Origin: Edaphovirga cremea
Lineage (GTDB): Bacteria > Pseudomonadota > Gammaproteobacteria > Enterobacterales > Enterobacteriaceae
Length of the DNA: 64,000 bases
Reading direction: 5' to 3'
Assembly (NCBI RefSeq): GCF_003332275.1
Contig: NZ_QOVA01000002.1
Location: 124,001-188,000 of the forward strand
This document shows positions 27,616 through 35,281 of the stretch, piece after piece; position 1 is the first letter of the stretch, and the number at the start of each line of letters is the position of its first letter. The translations under genes were made by a program, and so were the position numbers. The notes under the pieces are model-generated. The model saw nothing but the letters and a program-made list of their open reading frames with translations, was not told the DNA's origin and did no database searches.

Positions 27616-27714
27616 TGTATGCCCTCCTTTTTAGTTGCGTGTTGTAATGGGTAAGTAATGTGATTGTTATATATCACATATATGTCCATTGACAGGTTTT
27701 TGAGGGAACATTTT

Positions 27715-30273
27715 ATGGCGCGCATCCCGGAAGCAGAACTGCAACACCTGAAGGCCGCGGTCTCTTTAGTCGCGGTGGTGAAACAACAGGGACACCAGGT
27801 GTTCAGGCGCGGCAGGGACTTCGTGGTGCTGTGCCCGTTCCATGACGAGAAAACCCCCTCCTGCGTGCTGTCTGCGGATAAAAATCTGTACCACTGCTTC
27901 GGCTGTGACGCGGGCGGTTCGGTGATCGACTGGATGATGCACACGGAGAAACTGAGTCTGCGCAAGGCGGTGGAACGGTTGCGCGGTGAGCTGGGTGAAA
28001 ATCCTTCCGTTCAGCCGCTGGTCATCCAGGACGAGCCGGACATGTTCGCGGAAGATGACGCAGGCCGTCAGGCGCTGCTGGATCGTGTGGTGGCGTTTTA
28101 CCACCACACGCTGCTGAATGCGCCGGAAGCGGTGGCCTATCTGGAAAAACGCCATCTCAACCACCCTGAACTGGTTGCACAGTTCCGGCTGGGCTTCGCC
28201 AACCGCACGCTGGCGTACCGGCTGCCGCCCAAATCCAAAAAAGAAGGGGCGCAGTTGCAGTCAGTCGGGCTGATGTGCGAGTCCGGCCATGAACATTTTA
28301 CCGGCTCGCTGGTTGTGCCGGTTGTTGATCTGAACGGGCAGATCCGCGAGGTGTACGGGCGCAAAATCGACCGGCCCCAGCGCGGGATGCCCGCACATCT
28401 GTATCTGCCGGGGCCGCACGGCGGGGTGTGGAACGAGGCGGCACTGGTCAGTTCAAAAACGGTGATCCTGTGTGAGTCGCTGCTCGATGCGATGAGCTTC
28501 TGGGTATCGGGTCACCGCGCGGTGACGGCGGCGTATGGCGTCAATGGCGTCACGGATGAGATGCGCGACAGCCTGAAACGCCATGGCGTAAAACAGGTGT
28601 TAATCGCCTTTGACAACGACAGCACCGGAAACGACGCGGCGGTAAAACTGGCGTCTTCCCTGACCGCTGACGGTGTCGCCTGCTTCCGGGTGGTGTTCCC
28701 GTCTGGAATGGATGCGAACGGGTATCTGTGCCAGGTGGCCGATCCGGCGCAGGCGTTCGGGCTGCTGATCGACGGTGCGGTGCCGATGGGGGAAATGGCC
28801 AGCCCGGAAGAACTGGCGGCGCATCAGCACCAGAAAATGCCGGAGCCGGAAACCCTCCCTTCTTTAGCAGCAGCTCCTGCCGAACCCGGCGTGGTGGTTG
28901 AAACGCTGCAAAATGGTGATGTGCAGATCTGCACACCGGGCCAGCAATGGTGGGTGCGCGGGCTGGCGCAGGCGGAAGGCGATCTGCGCCGTTCGCTGGG
29001 GAAAGTGTTGCTGGCGCTGGAGCAGAAACTGGCGGCTGTGGAGCCAGAGAACGCCGTGCCGGAACTTGATGAATCACAGCAGGAAGCGGCGCTGGCGCTG
29101 CTGAAAGATCCGGACCTCATTGGCCGCATAACCGACGATCTGGCGGCGTGTGGCGTGGTGGGCGAGTCCACCAACTTAGTGGCGGGTTATCTGGCAGCGG
29201 TCAGCCGGAAGCTAGACCGCCCGCTGGCGGTGCTTATCCAGAGCAGTTCGGCGGCGGGAAAATCCTCGCTGATGGACGCGGTGTTGAACCTGATCCCACC
29301 GGAGGAGCGGCTGCAATACTCGGCGATGACCGGGCAGAGCTTGTTCTATCTGGGGGAAACCAATCTCCAGCACAAGATACTGGCGATAGCCGAAGAGGAA
29401 GGCGTGCGGCAGGCGGCGTATGCGCTGAAGCTGTTGCAGTCGGAGGGTGAACTGACCATCGCGTCAACGGGCAAAGATGAGGCCACCGGCAATCTGGTGA
29501 CCAAACAGTACACGGTGAAAGGCCCGGTGATGCTGATGCTGACCACCACGGCGATCGACGTGGACGAGGAGTTGCTGAACCGCTGTCTGGTGCTGACGGT
29601 GAATGAATCCCGCGAACAGACGGAGGCGATCCACGCGCTCCAGCGGCATAAGCAGACGCTGGAAGGGCTGCTGATGGCAAACGAAAAAAGCTACCTGACG
29701 GAACTGCACCAGAACGCGCAGCGGCTGCTGCGTCCGCTGAACGTGGTGAATCCGTTCGCCCATCAACTGACCTTTATGAGCGACAAAACCCGCACCCGGC
29801 GCGACCACATGAAGTACCTGACGCTGATCCAGTCGGTGGCGCTGTTGCACCAGTATCAGCGGGAAGTGAAGCGGGCAGAGCACCGCGGGCAGGTTGTCGA
29901 GTACATCGAGGTGACGCGGGAAGATATCGCGCTGGCGAACCGGCTGGCGCATGAAATCCTCGGGCGGACGCTGGACGAGATGCCGCCGCAGACGCGCAAG
30001 CTGCTGGGTCTGATACAGCAATGGGTGGCGGACAGCGGCCAGCCACGTAATGAGATGCTGTTCAGCCGCAAGCAGGTGCGTGACGTGCTGCACTGGGGTG
30101 ACACGCAGCTCAAGATCCACCTGGCGCGGCTGGTCGAAATGGAATACCTGGTGGTTCACCGGCGCGGTCTGGCGTTCCTGTATGAACTGCTGTTCGACGG
30201 GAAAAGCGGTGATGAACGTGCGCATCTGTGCGGGTTAATCGAGCCGGAAGAACACTATGATATCGCCCGGTAG
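27715..30273 (+). CDS. CHC2 zinc-finger primase / helicase-like protein of a mobile module
   Basis: An 852-residue protein. A DnaG-like zinc finger lies at about residues 40-75 (CPFHDEKTPSC ... YHCFGCDAGG). A Toprim-type catalytic part follows, with ILCESLLDAMSF and LIAFDNDSTGNDAA near residues 255-310. After an Ala/Pro/Glu linker comes a P-loop domain, IQSSSAAGKSSLMDAV near residue 510, with LMLTTTAIDVDEELLNRCL as the sensor region. The end is probably a winged helix. This primase plus ATPase layout fits replication of a mobile element. ATG 27715 has AGGGA eight bases upstream. The tyrosine recombinase gene follows after 188 bases. It is GC-rich and unlike the AT-rich toxin cassettes. Confidence 0.85.
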   Translation: MARIPEAELQHLKAAVSLVAVVKQQGHQVFRRGRDFVVLCPFHDEKTPSCVLSADKNLYHCFGCDAGGSVIDWMMHTEKLSLRKAVERLRGELGENPSVQPLVIQDEPDMFAEDDAGRQALLDRVVAFYHHTLLNAPEAVAYLEKRHLNHPELVAQFRLGFANRTLAYRLPPKSKKEGAQLQSVGLMCESGHEHFTGSLVVPVVDLNGQIREVYGRKIDRPQRGMPAHLYLPGPHGGVWNEAALVSSKTVILCESLLDAMSFWVSGHRAVTAAYGVNGVTDEMRDSLKRHGVKQVLIAFDNDSTGNDAAVKLASSLTADGVACFRVVFPSGMDANGYLCQVADPAQAFGLLIDGAVPMGEMASPEELAAHQHQKMPEPETLPSLAAAPAEPGVVVETLQNGDVQICTPGQQWWVRGLAQAEGDLRRSLGKVLLALEQKLAAVEPENAVPELDESQQEAALALLKDPDLIGRITDDLAACGVVGESTNLVAGYLAAVSRKLDRPLAVLIQSSSAAGKSSLMDAVLNLIPPEERLQYSAMTGQSLFYLGETNLQHKILAIAEEEGVRQAAYALKLLQSEGELTIASTGKDEATGNLVTKQYTVKGPVMLMLTTTAIDVDEELLNRCLVLTVNESREQTEAIHALQRHKQTLEGLLMANEKSYLTELHQNAQRLLRPLNVVNPFAHQLTFMSDKTRTRRDHMKYLTLIQSVALLHQYQREVKRAEHRGQVVEYIEVTREDIALANRLAHEILGRTLDEMPPQTRKLLGLIQQWVADSGQPRNEMLFSRKQVRDVLHWGDTQLKIHLARLVEMEYLVVHRRGLAFLYELLFDGKSGDERAHLCGLIEPEEHYDIAR

Positions 30274-30287
30274 GGGTCTGCGGATAA

Positions 30288-30386
30288 CCGGTCGGCCTCT
30301 GGCCGGGGTGCGGTCGGCGGCCGGTCGGACAGCATGAATACCCCGACAGCACAGGCCACACAAGGCTTGCATGAAAAACCGGTCGG
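30288..30386. repeat. CCGGTCGG repeats upstream of the recombinase
   Basis: CCGGTCGG occurs at 30288, 30321 and 30379, with a near copy GCGGTCGG at 30310, in the gap between the primase and recombinase genes. They could be binding sites for a replication or recombination protein of the module. Confidence 0.5.
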
Positions 30387-30461
30387 GGCAGTGTAAAAAG
30401 CACTGTTGCGGCAGACCATACAAACATCGCATCCTAATCGTACTTCACAGGGAACCCCGTC

Positions 30462-31463
30462 ATGACCCAACCCAATCCGCCTACGTCGACAGAACACTAT
30501 ATCGTCCAGCAGGGCACGACGTTACGCCAGCATACCGGCTTTTATCTGGCTCACCTGACCGCCAGCGGCTACAGCGCCCAGACAGAAAAAGGCTACCGCG
30601 AGCGGCTGATGCCGTTCGTGACGTGGTGCGAGGAGCACGGCGTGATGTATGCAACACAGGTGAGTCTGGCGTGGCTTGAAAGCTATCAGCGCCATCTGCG
30701 CGGCTACCGCAAGGCAGACGGTAACCTCCTGGTCGTGGGCGGACAGCTCGGGCGGCTGTCGGCGATCAGGATGTTGCTGCGCTGGCTGCTGAAACGGCAT
30801 GTGATCCTCTACAATCCGGGCGACCAGGTTACGCTGCCGAAGGGAGCGAAGCGGCTTCCTGCGCAGGTGCTGAGCGAGTCGGAGACGGTGAACGTGTTGC
30901 AGTCGGTGGACAGCCGCAGCGTCAGCGGACTGCGCAACCGGGCGATCCTCGAAGTGCTGTGGAGCACGGGTATCCGGCGTATGGAACTGGCGAACCTGAT
31001 GCTGTGCGACCTCGACACCGGGCGCGGGGTGATGGTTATCCGGGAGGGGAAAGGCCACAGGGACAGGGTGGTGCCGGTCGGCGCGCGGGCGCTGATGTGG
31101 CTGGAACGCTACCTGAAGGACGTGCGGCCACGGCTGGCGTACCGGTTCGACAGTGGCCACCTGTTTATCAGCCAGAAAGGCACGGGGCTGAAACGCAGCA
31201 CATTAACGGCGCTTGCCGGGGACATCATCCGCGGGAAAGCGCGGCTGGACAAGACGGGAGCCTGCCATATCTTCCGGCACAGTATGGCGACGCAGATGCT
31301 GGAGAACGGGGCGGACACGCGGCATATCCAGGCGATCCTCGGGCATGAGAAGCTGGAGACGACGCAGGTGTATACGCGTGTGGCGATAGGGCATCTTCAG
31401 AAGGTGCATAAGAAAACGCACCCGGCGGAAAGGAAAAAGTCGCCGGGGAGTACGAAAAAGTAG
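30462..31463 (+). CDS. Tyrosine recombinase (integrase) of the primase module
   Basis: A 333-residue XerC-like tyrosine recombinase. The N-terminal SAM-like domain (about 20-115) is followed by a catalytic domain with the first Arg in WSTGIRRMELANL near residue 170, Lys in IREGKGHRDRVVP, HIFRHSMATQML, LGHEKLETTQ and the nucleophile Tyr in VYTRVAI near residue 303. All catalytic positions are present. It is probably responsible for integrating the primase module. A diverged copy of its 3' end remains at ~33.2 kb. Confidence 0.9.
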   Translation: MTQPNPPTSTEHYIVQQGTTLRQHTGFYLAHLTASGYSAQTEKGYRERLMPFVTWCEEHGVMYATQVSLAWLESYQRHLRGYRKADGNLLVVGGQLGRLSAIRMLLRWLLKRHVILYNPGDQVTLPKGAKRLPAQVLSESETVNVLQSVDSRSVSGLRNRAILEVLWSTGIRRMELANLMLCDLDTGRGVMVIREGKGHRDRVVPVGARALMWLERYLKDVRPRLAYRFDSGHLFISQKGTGLKRSTLTALAGDIIRGKARLDKTGACHIFRHSMATQMLENGADTRHIQAILGHEKLETTQVYTRVAIGHLQKVHKKTHPAERKKSPGSTKK

Positions 31464-31622
31464 CTCGAAAACCTCAGCATGGTTGAGTCCGAGCAGGCAG
31501 ACTGCGGGCGTCCGTGCCCGCAGACTGCCCCCCACCCTCCGTGTTCCCGGCGGTAAATGCCGCCCGGCCAGCGTTAAGCCTCTTCGTCCTCAGCAAGCCC
31601 GTTGCTGGCCGAACGACATTCA

Positions 31623-31687
31623 CCATAACGTTGCATTACGCGAAACGGGCCGCCGGTGCGTCCCGCAACGCGTAACAAACGTTATGG
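31623..31687. repeat. Nested palindrome (cruciform candidate)
   Basis: Outer arms CCATAACGTT (31623-31632) and AACGTTATGG (31678-31687), inner arms TTACGCG and CGCGTAA, innermost CGGG and CCCG. All arms are perfect and nested around a GC-rich loop. It is a candidate recombination or replication site of the adjacent recombinase module. Confidence 0.65.
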
Positions 31688-32170
31688 CATCGCCGTTGTG
31701 GTCCGGGCGCTGCGCGACTGCATCAGCAAATGTGGGCGGCTTGCCGCCGGTCGGGGCATCCTGGTGCGGCGTTGCGCACAGCGTCGCTCTGCTGCTGGCC
31801 TCGTAGTTCCCCTCAGCGCCGCAGTCGCCGCCGTCCCTGGCGGCTCCGTGCTCACATCAGCTTCTTCTCTCTCTTCGGCACACCCATCAAAGGGTGGTCG
31901 GCCTGCGGCCTCCGCTTAACGGCCTAATGCCCGCCCGGCTGCGTCTGCCTGTCACGGCTCGCACTGCGTTGCTCGTTCCCGTGCCGGTCAGCTTCCGCTA
32001 CCCGCCCCGGTTCAGCGTGGTCATGCAAAGTCAAAAGCCCGTTCTGGCAGCGGTGGAGCCGAGCGCCGTGCCGTCGCTTGCGGGCCTCGCCAGCCCGCGC
32101 CCGGCGAACCCGCGCCGTTCCCGCAGCAAGCAGCGGAAACGCCACGGGTTGCGGAGTAAGGGAAGGTGTA

Positions 32171-32236
32171 ATGACGGCGGTCACAAAACGGGGTGCAATA
32201 AAAACAAGGGATTAACGGCGGCTGACGCCGCCGTTA
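32171..32236 (+). promoter_or_regulatory. Possible 14-codon leader peptide and adjoining hairpin
   Basis: GGAAGGTGTA precedes an ATG at 32171 that opens a short frame, MTAVTKRGAIKTRD, ending at TAA 32213. That stop is the first part of a perfect 10-bp stem, TAACGGCGGC - TGAC - GCCGCCGTTA. The arrangement resembles a leader/attenuator, but the original downstream gene seems to be missing, since rhs sequence follows at 32379. Confidence 0.35.
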
Positions 32237-32378
32237 TACTGAGCGTCGGGTTAAAAGTGCGCGTCGGGAACTGCGTGCTAACGTGATGTTAAATATGTGA
32301 AAGTCGTTCTTTAAAAAGTCAGGCGTGACGCGGGTCGTGGCGTGTTAAAAAGTACGATGGTGTCGGGATCGACCCTAT

Positions 32379-32813
32379 GATCCGATAGGGCTTGCGGGGG
32401 GCGTGAATCCGTATGGGTATGTGCATAATCCGGTGGGTTGGATCGACCCGTTGGGGTTGGCTTGTTGTCCTGGTGCTTCTGTAAAATTAAGGCGAAAGCT
32501 AAGAGCATTAGAAAAAGCGCAAAATGAAGCGGCAAGAAGTCGTGTTTTACCGGATGGACGTATTCGCTATTATAATGCGGAGTCCCCTGCTCGAACGGTT
32601 GGACCTACTAGAGGACGTTCGCACGTTACAGAGTGGGATCCTTCAACTGGCAATGTGAGGGCGTGGGAGGAGACTTATGATCACTCCGGTAATGTAAACC
32701 GTGTCCATCCCAAAATGAATAACGGAGAGATTTTAGATCTTCCACATTATCCCCCAACCAAAGCAGATATAGATGCTGGTAAAGCAACTTCAACAGGAAG
32801 GGCAATAAATTGA
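32379..32813 (+). pseudogene. Displaced rhs tip 3 with an unassigned toxin
   Basis: Only ~85 bases of rhs core (codons for DPIGLAGGVNPYGY to DPLGL) precede a ~117-residue tip. The tip starts with a Lys/Arg-rich helix (KLRRKLRALEKAQNEAARS). It then has RIRYYNAESPARTVGPTRG, VTEWDPSTGNVRAW and YDHSGNVNRVHPK, and ends with a Pro-rich tail (PHYPPTKAD). The family is not recognised with certainty; the conserved-looking His, Arg and Asp suggest an enzymatic polymorphic-toxin domain. There is no RBS for the fragment. The stop overlaps the immunity start. Confidence 0.75.
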
Positions 32814-33040
32814 ACCAGTTAACCACTGAGTTTTTGAATGGAGTAAATTATCTTATGCAAGATAATTATGATCCTTCAAAAGTTGCCAGATTTGCATTAG
32901 AGTTTTATCTTGATCATCCAATTGAAGATGAGAGTTTAGCTTATGTTGTTGATTATTTAAGAGGAATTGATGCTGGCCCTGAGTTTGAATTAACTCGGGA
33001 AGAGTTAAAAGAATTTATGAAAGAAAATCTCATCAAATAA
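32810..33040 (+). CDS. Small immunity protein candidate for tip 3
   Basis: A 76-residue acidic helical protein starting at TTG 32810, which overlaps the toxin stop by four bases, as in the other cassettes. The sequence FLNGVNYLMQDNYDPSKVARFALEFYLDH faintly resembles colicin-D-type or CDI immunity proteins, but it is too short to be sure. AT-rich. The cognate hairpin follows the stop by six bases. Confidence 0.68.
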   Translation: MNQLTTEFLNGVNYLMQDNYDPSKVARFALEFYLDHPIEDESLAYVVDYLRGIDAGPEFELTREELKEFMKENLIK

Positions 33041-33046
33041 AATCAA

Positions 33047-33075
33047 GCCGGAAAGATCCCCCCGATCCTTCCGGC
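33047..33075 (+). terminator. Hairpin after the tip 3 immunity gene
   Basis: GCCGGAAAGATC - CCCCC - GATCCTTCCGGC: the same stem as at 22279 with a different loop. The ~25 bases that follow also match those after 22307. It marks the boundary between the immunity gene and the symE remnant. Confidence 0.62.
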
Positions 33076-33089
33076 CTGTCCATTCCCCG

Positions 33090-33177
33090 CTACACCCCAA
33101 TCTCCGCCTGAATCACCAGCCGTCCGCGTTCAACAGTTACCGTGACCGGGTGGCCGGTTAAAAATCCCAGCTCTTCG
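33090..33177 (-). pseudogene. symE 3' remnant fused to an integrase remnant
   Basis: This matches the last ~29 codons of the symE-like gene (ELGFLTGHPVTVTVERGRLV and the IQAEIGV end) on the minus strand. The match stops at ~33177, where integrase-like sequence begins, so it is a chimeric junction. Confidence 0.75.
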
Positions 33178-33236
33178 CGGGTGGCGATAGGGCATCTGCA
33201 AAAAGTCCATGAGAAAACGCATCCGGCGGAGAAGCA
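33176..33236 (+). pseudogene. 3' end of a second tyrosine recombinase gene
   Basis: The codons for VAIGHLQKVHEKTHPAE match the end of the recombinase at 31377-31430 (VAIGHLQKVHKKTHPAE) with several base differences. It therefore came from a related but distinct copy. This is evidence that another recombinase module once sat here. Confidence 0.7.
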
Positions 33237-33323
33237 GCGAACGGAGAAACGAGTGCCGCATGCTGACAAATGGGTTTCAGTCCTGCATAATGACACCACA
33301 AAGGACAACACAGAGAATGAGCC

Positions 33324-33608
33324 ATGAGCACTATCCACTTCCGAATCGATGAAGAGACTAAACGTCTGGCGATGCTGGCCGCACAGCGGCAGCAGGTGAG
33401 CCTGACAGAACTCATGCGGCAGCGTGCAGAAGAACTGGCCGCAGAAGAACGGGCGCAACAGTGTCAGTCAGACGATGAATGGCTGGAGCAGGAAATTAAC
33501 GAGGCGTTCAGCCGTTACCATAAGGGGCAGTCAGAGTTCATCAGTAATGATGAAATGAAGCACCGCATGGAAGCGCTGAAAGCACAGGCGGCGCAGGGCA
33601 AACTATGA
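33324..33608 (+). CDS. Antitoxin of a RelE/ParE-type module
   Basis: A 94-residue protein. The N-terminus (STIHFRIDEETKRLAMLAAQ) looks like a ribbon-helix-helix DNA-binding domain of the RelB/DinJ/ParD kind. The C-terminal half is charged and helical and would wrap the toxin. The stop overlaps the toxin ATG by four bases, the usual antitoxin-first order. It is expected to autoregulate the pair. The family call is by pattern. Confidence 0.8.
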   Translation: MSTIHFRIDEETKRLAMLAAQRQQVSLTELMRQRAEELAAEERAQQCQSDDEWLEQEINEAFSRYHKGQSEFISNDEMKHRMEALKAQAAQGKL

Positions 33609-33931
33609 CAGTTGTCCGGTGGGAGCTGCGGGCGCAGGTGGACCGGGAAAGTATCTTCCGTTATCTGTACAGAGAAGCAGGTCTGCTGGTTGCCAGCGCG
33701 ACAGATGACAAGTTCGAAATGCTGGCTTCACTGCTGGAAGACAACCCTGAAGCGGGAACAGAAGCAGGAAAATCACGCAAAAACAGAAAGCTGACGGTTC
33801 CACGCTTCCCCTTTATCATAGTGTATGTGAATGAACCCGGAGAGGTTCGCATCCTCAGAGTGCTTCACACAGCCCGCCATATCGCCAGCAAGTACAGTAC
33901 GGGGCAGGTGGTCTCCCGGAAAAAAGGTTAG
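33605..33931 (+). CDS. RelE/ParE-superfamily toxin
   Basis: A 108-residue protein with the RelE/ParE fold pattern: VRWELRAQVDRESIFRYLYR at the start, then LLVASATDDKFEMLASLLEDNP. The strand end is FPFIIVYVNEPGEVRILRVLHTARH, matching the usual yhv...i.IlrvlH.aR block. It could act as an mRNA interferase or gyrase inhibitor; the sequence does not decide which. It is translationally coupled to the antitoxin. Confidence 0.82.
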   Translation: MTVVRWELRAQVDRESIFRYLYREAGLLVASATDDKFEMLASLLEDNPEAGTEAGKSRKNRKLTVPRFPFIIVYVNEPGEVRILRVLHTARHIASKYSTGQVVSRKKG

Positions 33932-34018
33932 CTGTTCCTCTCTGTAAGTTCGACGAGTCTGCCCACCTGAGCTTACCCAGCAATAGTGGACACGGTATTA
34001 AGTGAGTAAACTCTTAAC

Positions 34019-34203
34019 TCAGCGGTTACCGTGACCGGGTGACGGTTTAAAAATCCCAGCTCCTCCAACCTGCGACCCTTGAGGGTGATGGCCGGGGCGG
34101 GGTTGGGCCTGCCACATTGCGGCACGTATCCCACAGTGTGATAACGCTCTGTTTTTGCTGCTCTCTTTACAGCGGCGTCTGATTTAGATTTTGCCTAAAC
34201 CAT
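34019..34203 (-). pseudogene. symE pseudogene
   Basis: Strong match on the minus strand to the symE-like gene at 26919-27143. The start ATG (34203-34201) is followed two codons later by TAG, where the intact copy has a sense codon. The last ~13 codons are missing. This accounts for most of the gap between the toxin-antitoxin pair and the LysR gene. Confidence 0.82.
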
Positions 34204-34336
34204 ATTCAACACCTGCTACAATTAAGAAAATCCTCTCAAGCAATGACGCTTTGCTCGCCATTCTTAATTAGCCAATTCTTATATAAGAAATTTTACTTTT
34301 TAGTAGTAAAAACAAGTTAGAAAAAGAAGGTGGATT

Positions 34337-35260
34337 ATGAAGGAATTACCTAAAATTCATCAGCTTAAAAACCTCCGGGCAATTATACAATATGGCAGCA
34401 TACGAGCAGCCTCGCAGGCGTTGCATCAAACCCAGCCCGCGATGACGCGGAGTATTCAGGAGTTAGAGAAAATATTAGGAGTGTCCCTTCTGATCAGAGG
34501 CGTGCGTGGCGCGGTTTTAACGGAGGTGGGCAGAACATTTGAGCCCAGAATGAATATGGTGCTTAACGAACTGGAACGGGCGGTCGATGAGTTACAGCAA
34601 ATTGAAAGTGCATCCCAGGGATCAGTAACGTTTGGCTGCTCTCACTTACCCGCATTTGGTGTCATTCCTGCTGTGATAAAAACTTTTCAGCAACGCTACA
34701 CCACGGCTCGCATTACCGTCGTTGAGGGGCAACTTTCCGAGCTGTTAGCGTCGTTACGTATAGGGTGAATGGATTTTTTCGTCGGGGTTATTTCACCCGA
34801 TATTTCGCTGCATGATTTCATTGAAGAACATCTGGCGGTAGCCCGGTTTTGCGTGATTGCCCGGAAGGAACATCCATTAATCAACTGCACATCACTCAGT
34901 CAGTTGCGGGGAGCGAAATGGTATCTACCCAGAGCCAGCGCAGGTTACTTCAGTGATATGGAAAAACTGATATTCCCCGACGGAAAAGATCCTACATGCT
35001 CTGTCCTCTTCGGTGATTCAACAACCGTTGCAGAACAACTGATTTTAAATGAGGACTATCTGTTTGTTGGGCCACAAGCCATGTTGACGATCCCACATCT
35101 CAAGGATATTTTGCGTCAGATCCCCATCAAAGAAAAAATCCCGAACGGCAGTTATAGTTTGATCTACCGCCAGCAGCAAATGTTAACCCCGATAGCCGGA
35201 CTGCTTATTAATGAGATTCGTGCAGCTTATATTGAATTGATGGCGCGTGAAGTGAGATAA
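34337..35260 (+). pseudogene. LysR-type regulator interrupted by an in-frame TGA
   Basis: A typical LysR protein of ~307 codons. The N-terminal winged HTH reads LKNLRAIIQYGSIRAASQAL with ALHQTQPAMTRSIQELEKIL. The effector-binding domain is broken by TGA at 34766-34768, in the context LRIG*MDFFVG. LysR proteins usually have RxGxxD here, so a sense Arg codon CGA changed to TGA is plausible. The same frame continues intact to 35260. The truncated 143-residue product would keep the DNA-binding domain and might act as a dominant form. The target is unknown. Confidence 0.85.
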
Positions 35261-35281
35261 GCGAGTCGCATGAGGAAAAAA

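Larger units (their letters stand above)
31464..32344. other. GC-rich non-coding stretch with many hairpins
   Basis: About 880 bases behind the recombinase with no credible gene; open frames here have Arg/Pro/Ala-rich translations and no RBS. Inverted repeats are frequent: CTGCGGGC/GCCCGCAG near 31500, a long nested palindrome at 31623-31687, GCCGCC/GGCGGC near 31830, and a 10-bp stem at 32213-32236. It ends at an rhs tip fragment. It could be a cis-acting origin or recombination region, or a structured RNA. Confidence 0.6.

Noticed and set aside
31623-31687. Integron attC site
   Set aside because: The hairpin shape is similar, but the GTTRRRY and RYYYAAC core motifs are not matched, and the nearby recombinase is not clearly an IntI.
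31483-32286. Several plus-strand frames of 85-130 codons in the GC-rich region
   Set aside because: Arg/Pro/Ala-rich translations, no RBS, overlapping in different frames; typical of non-coding GC-rich DNA.
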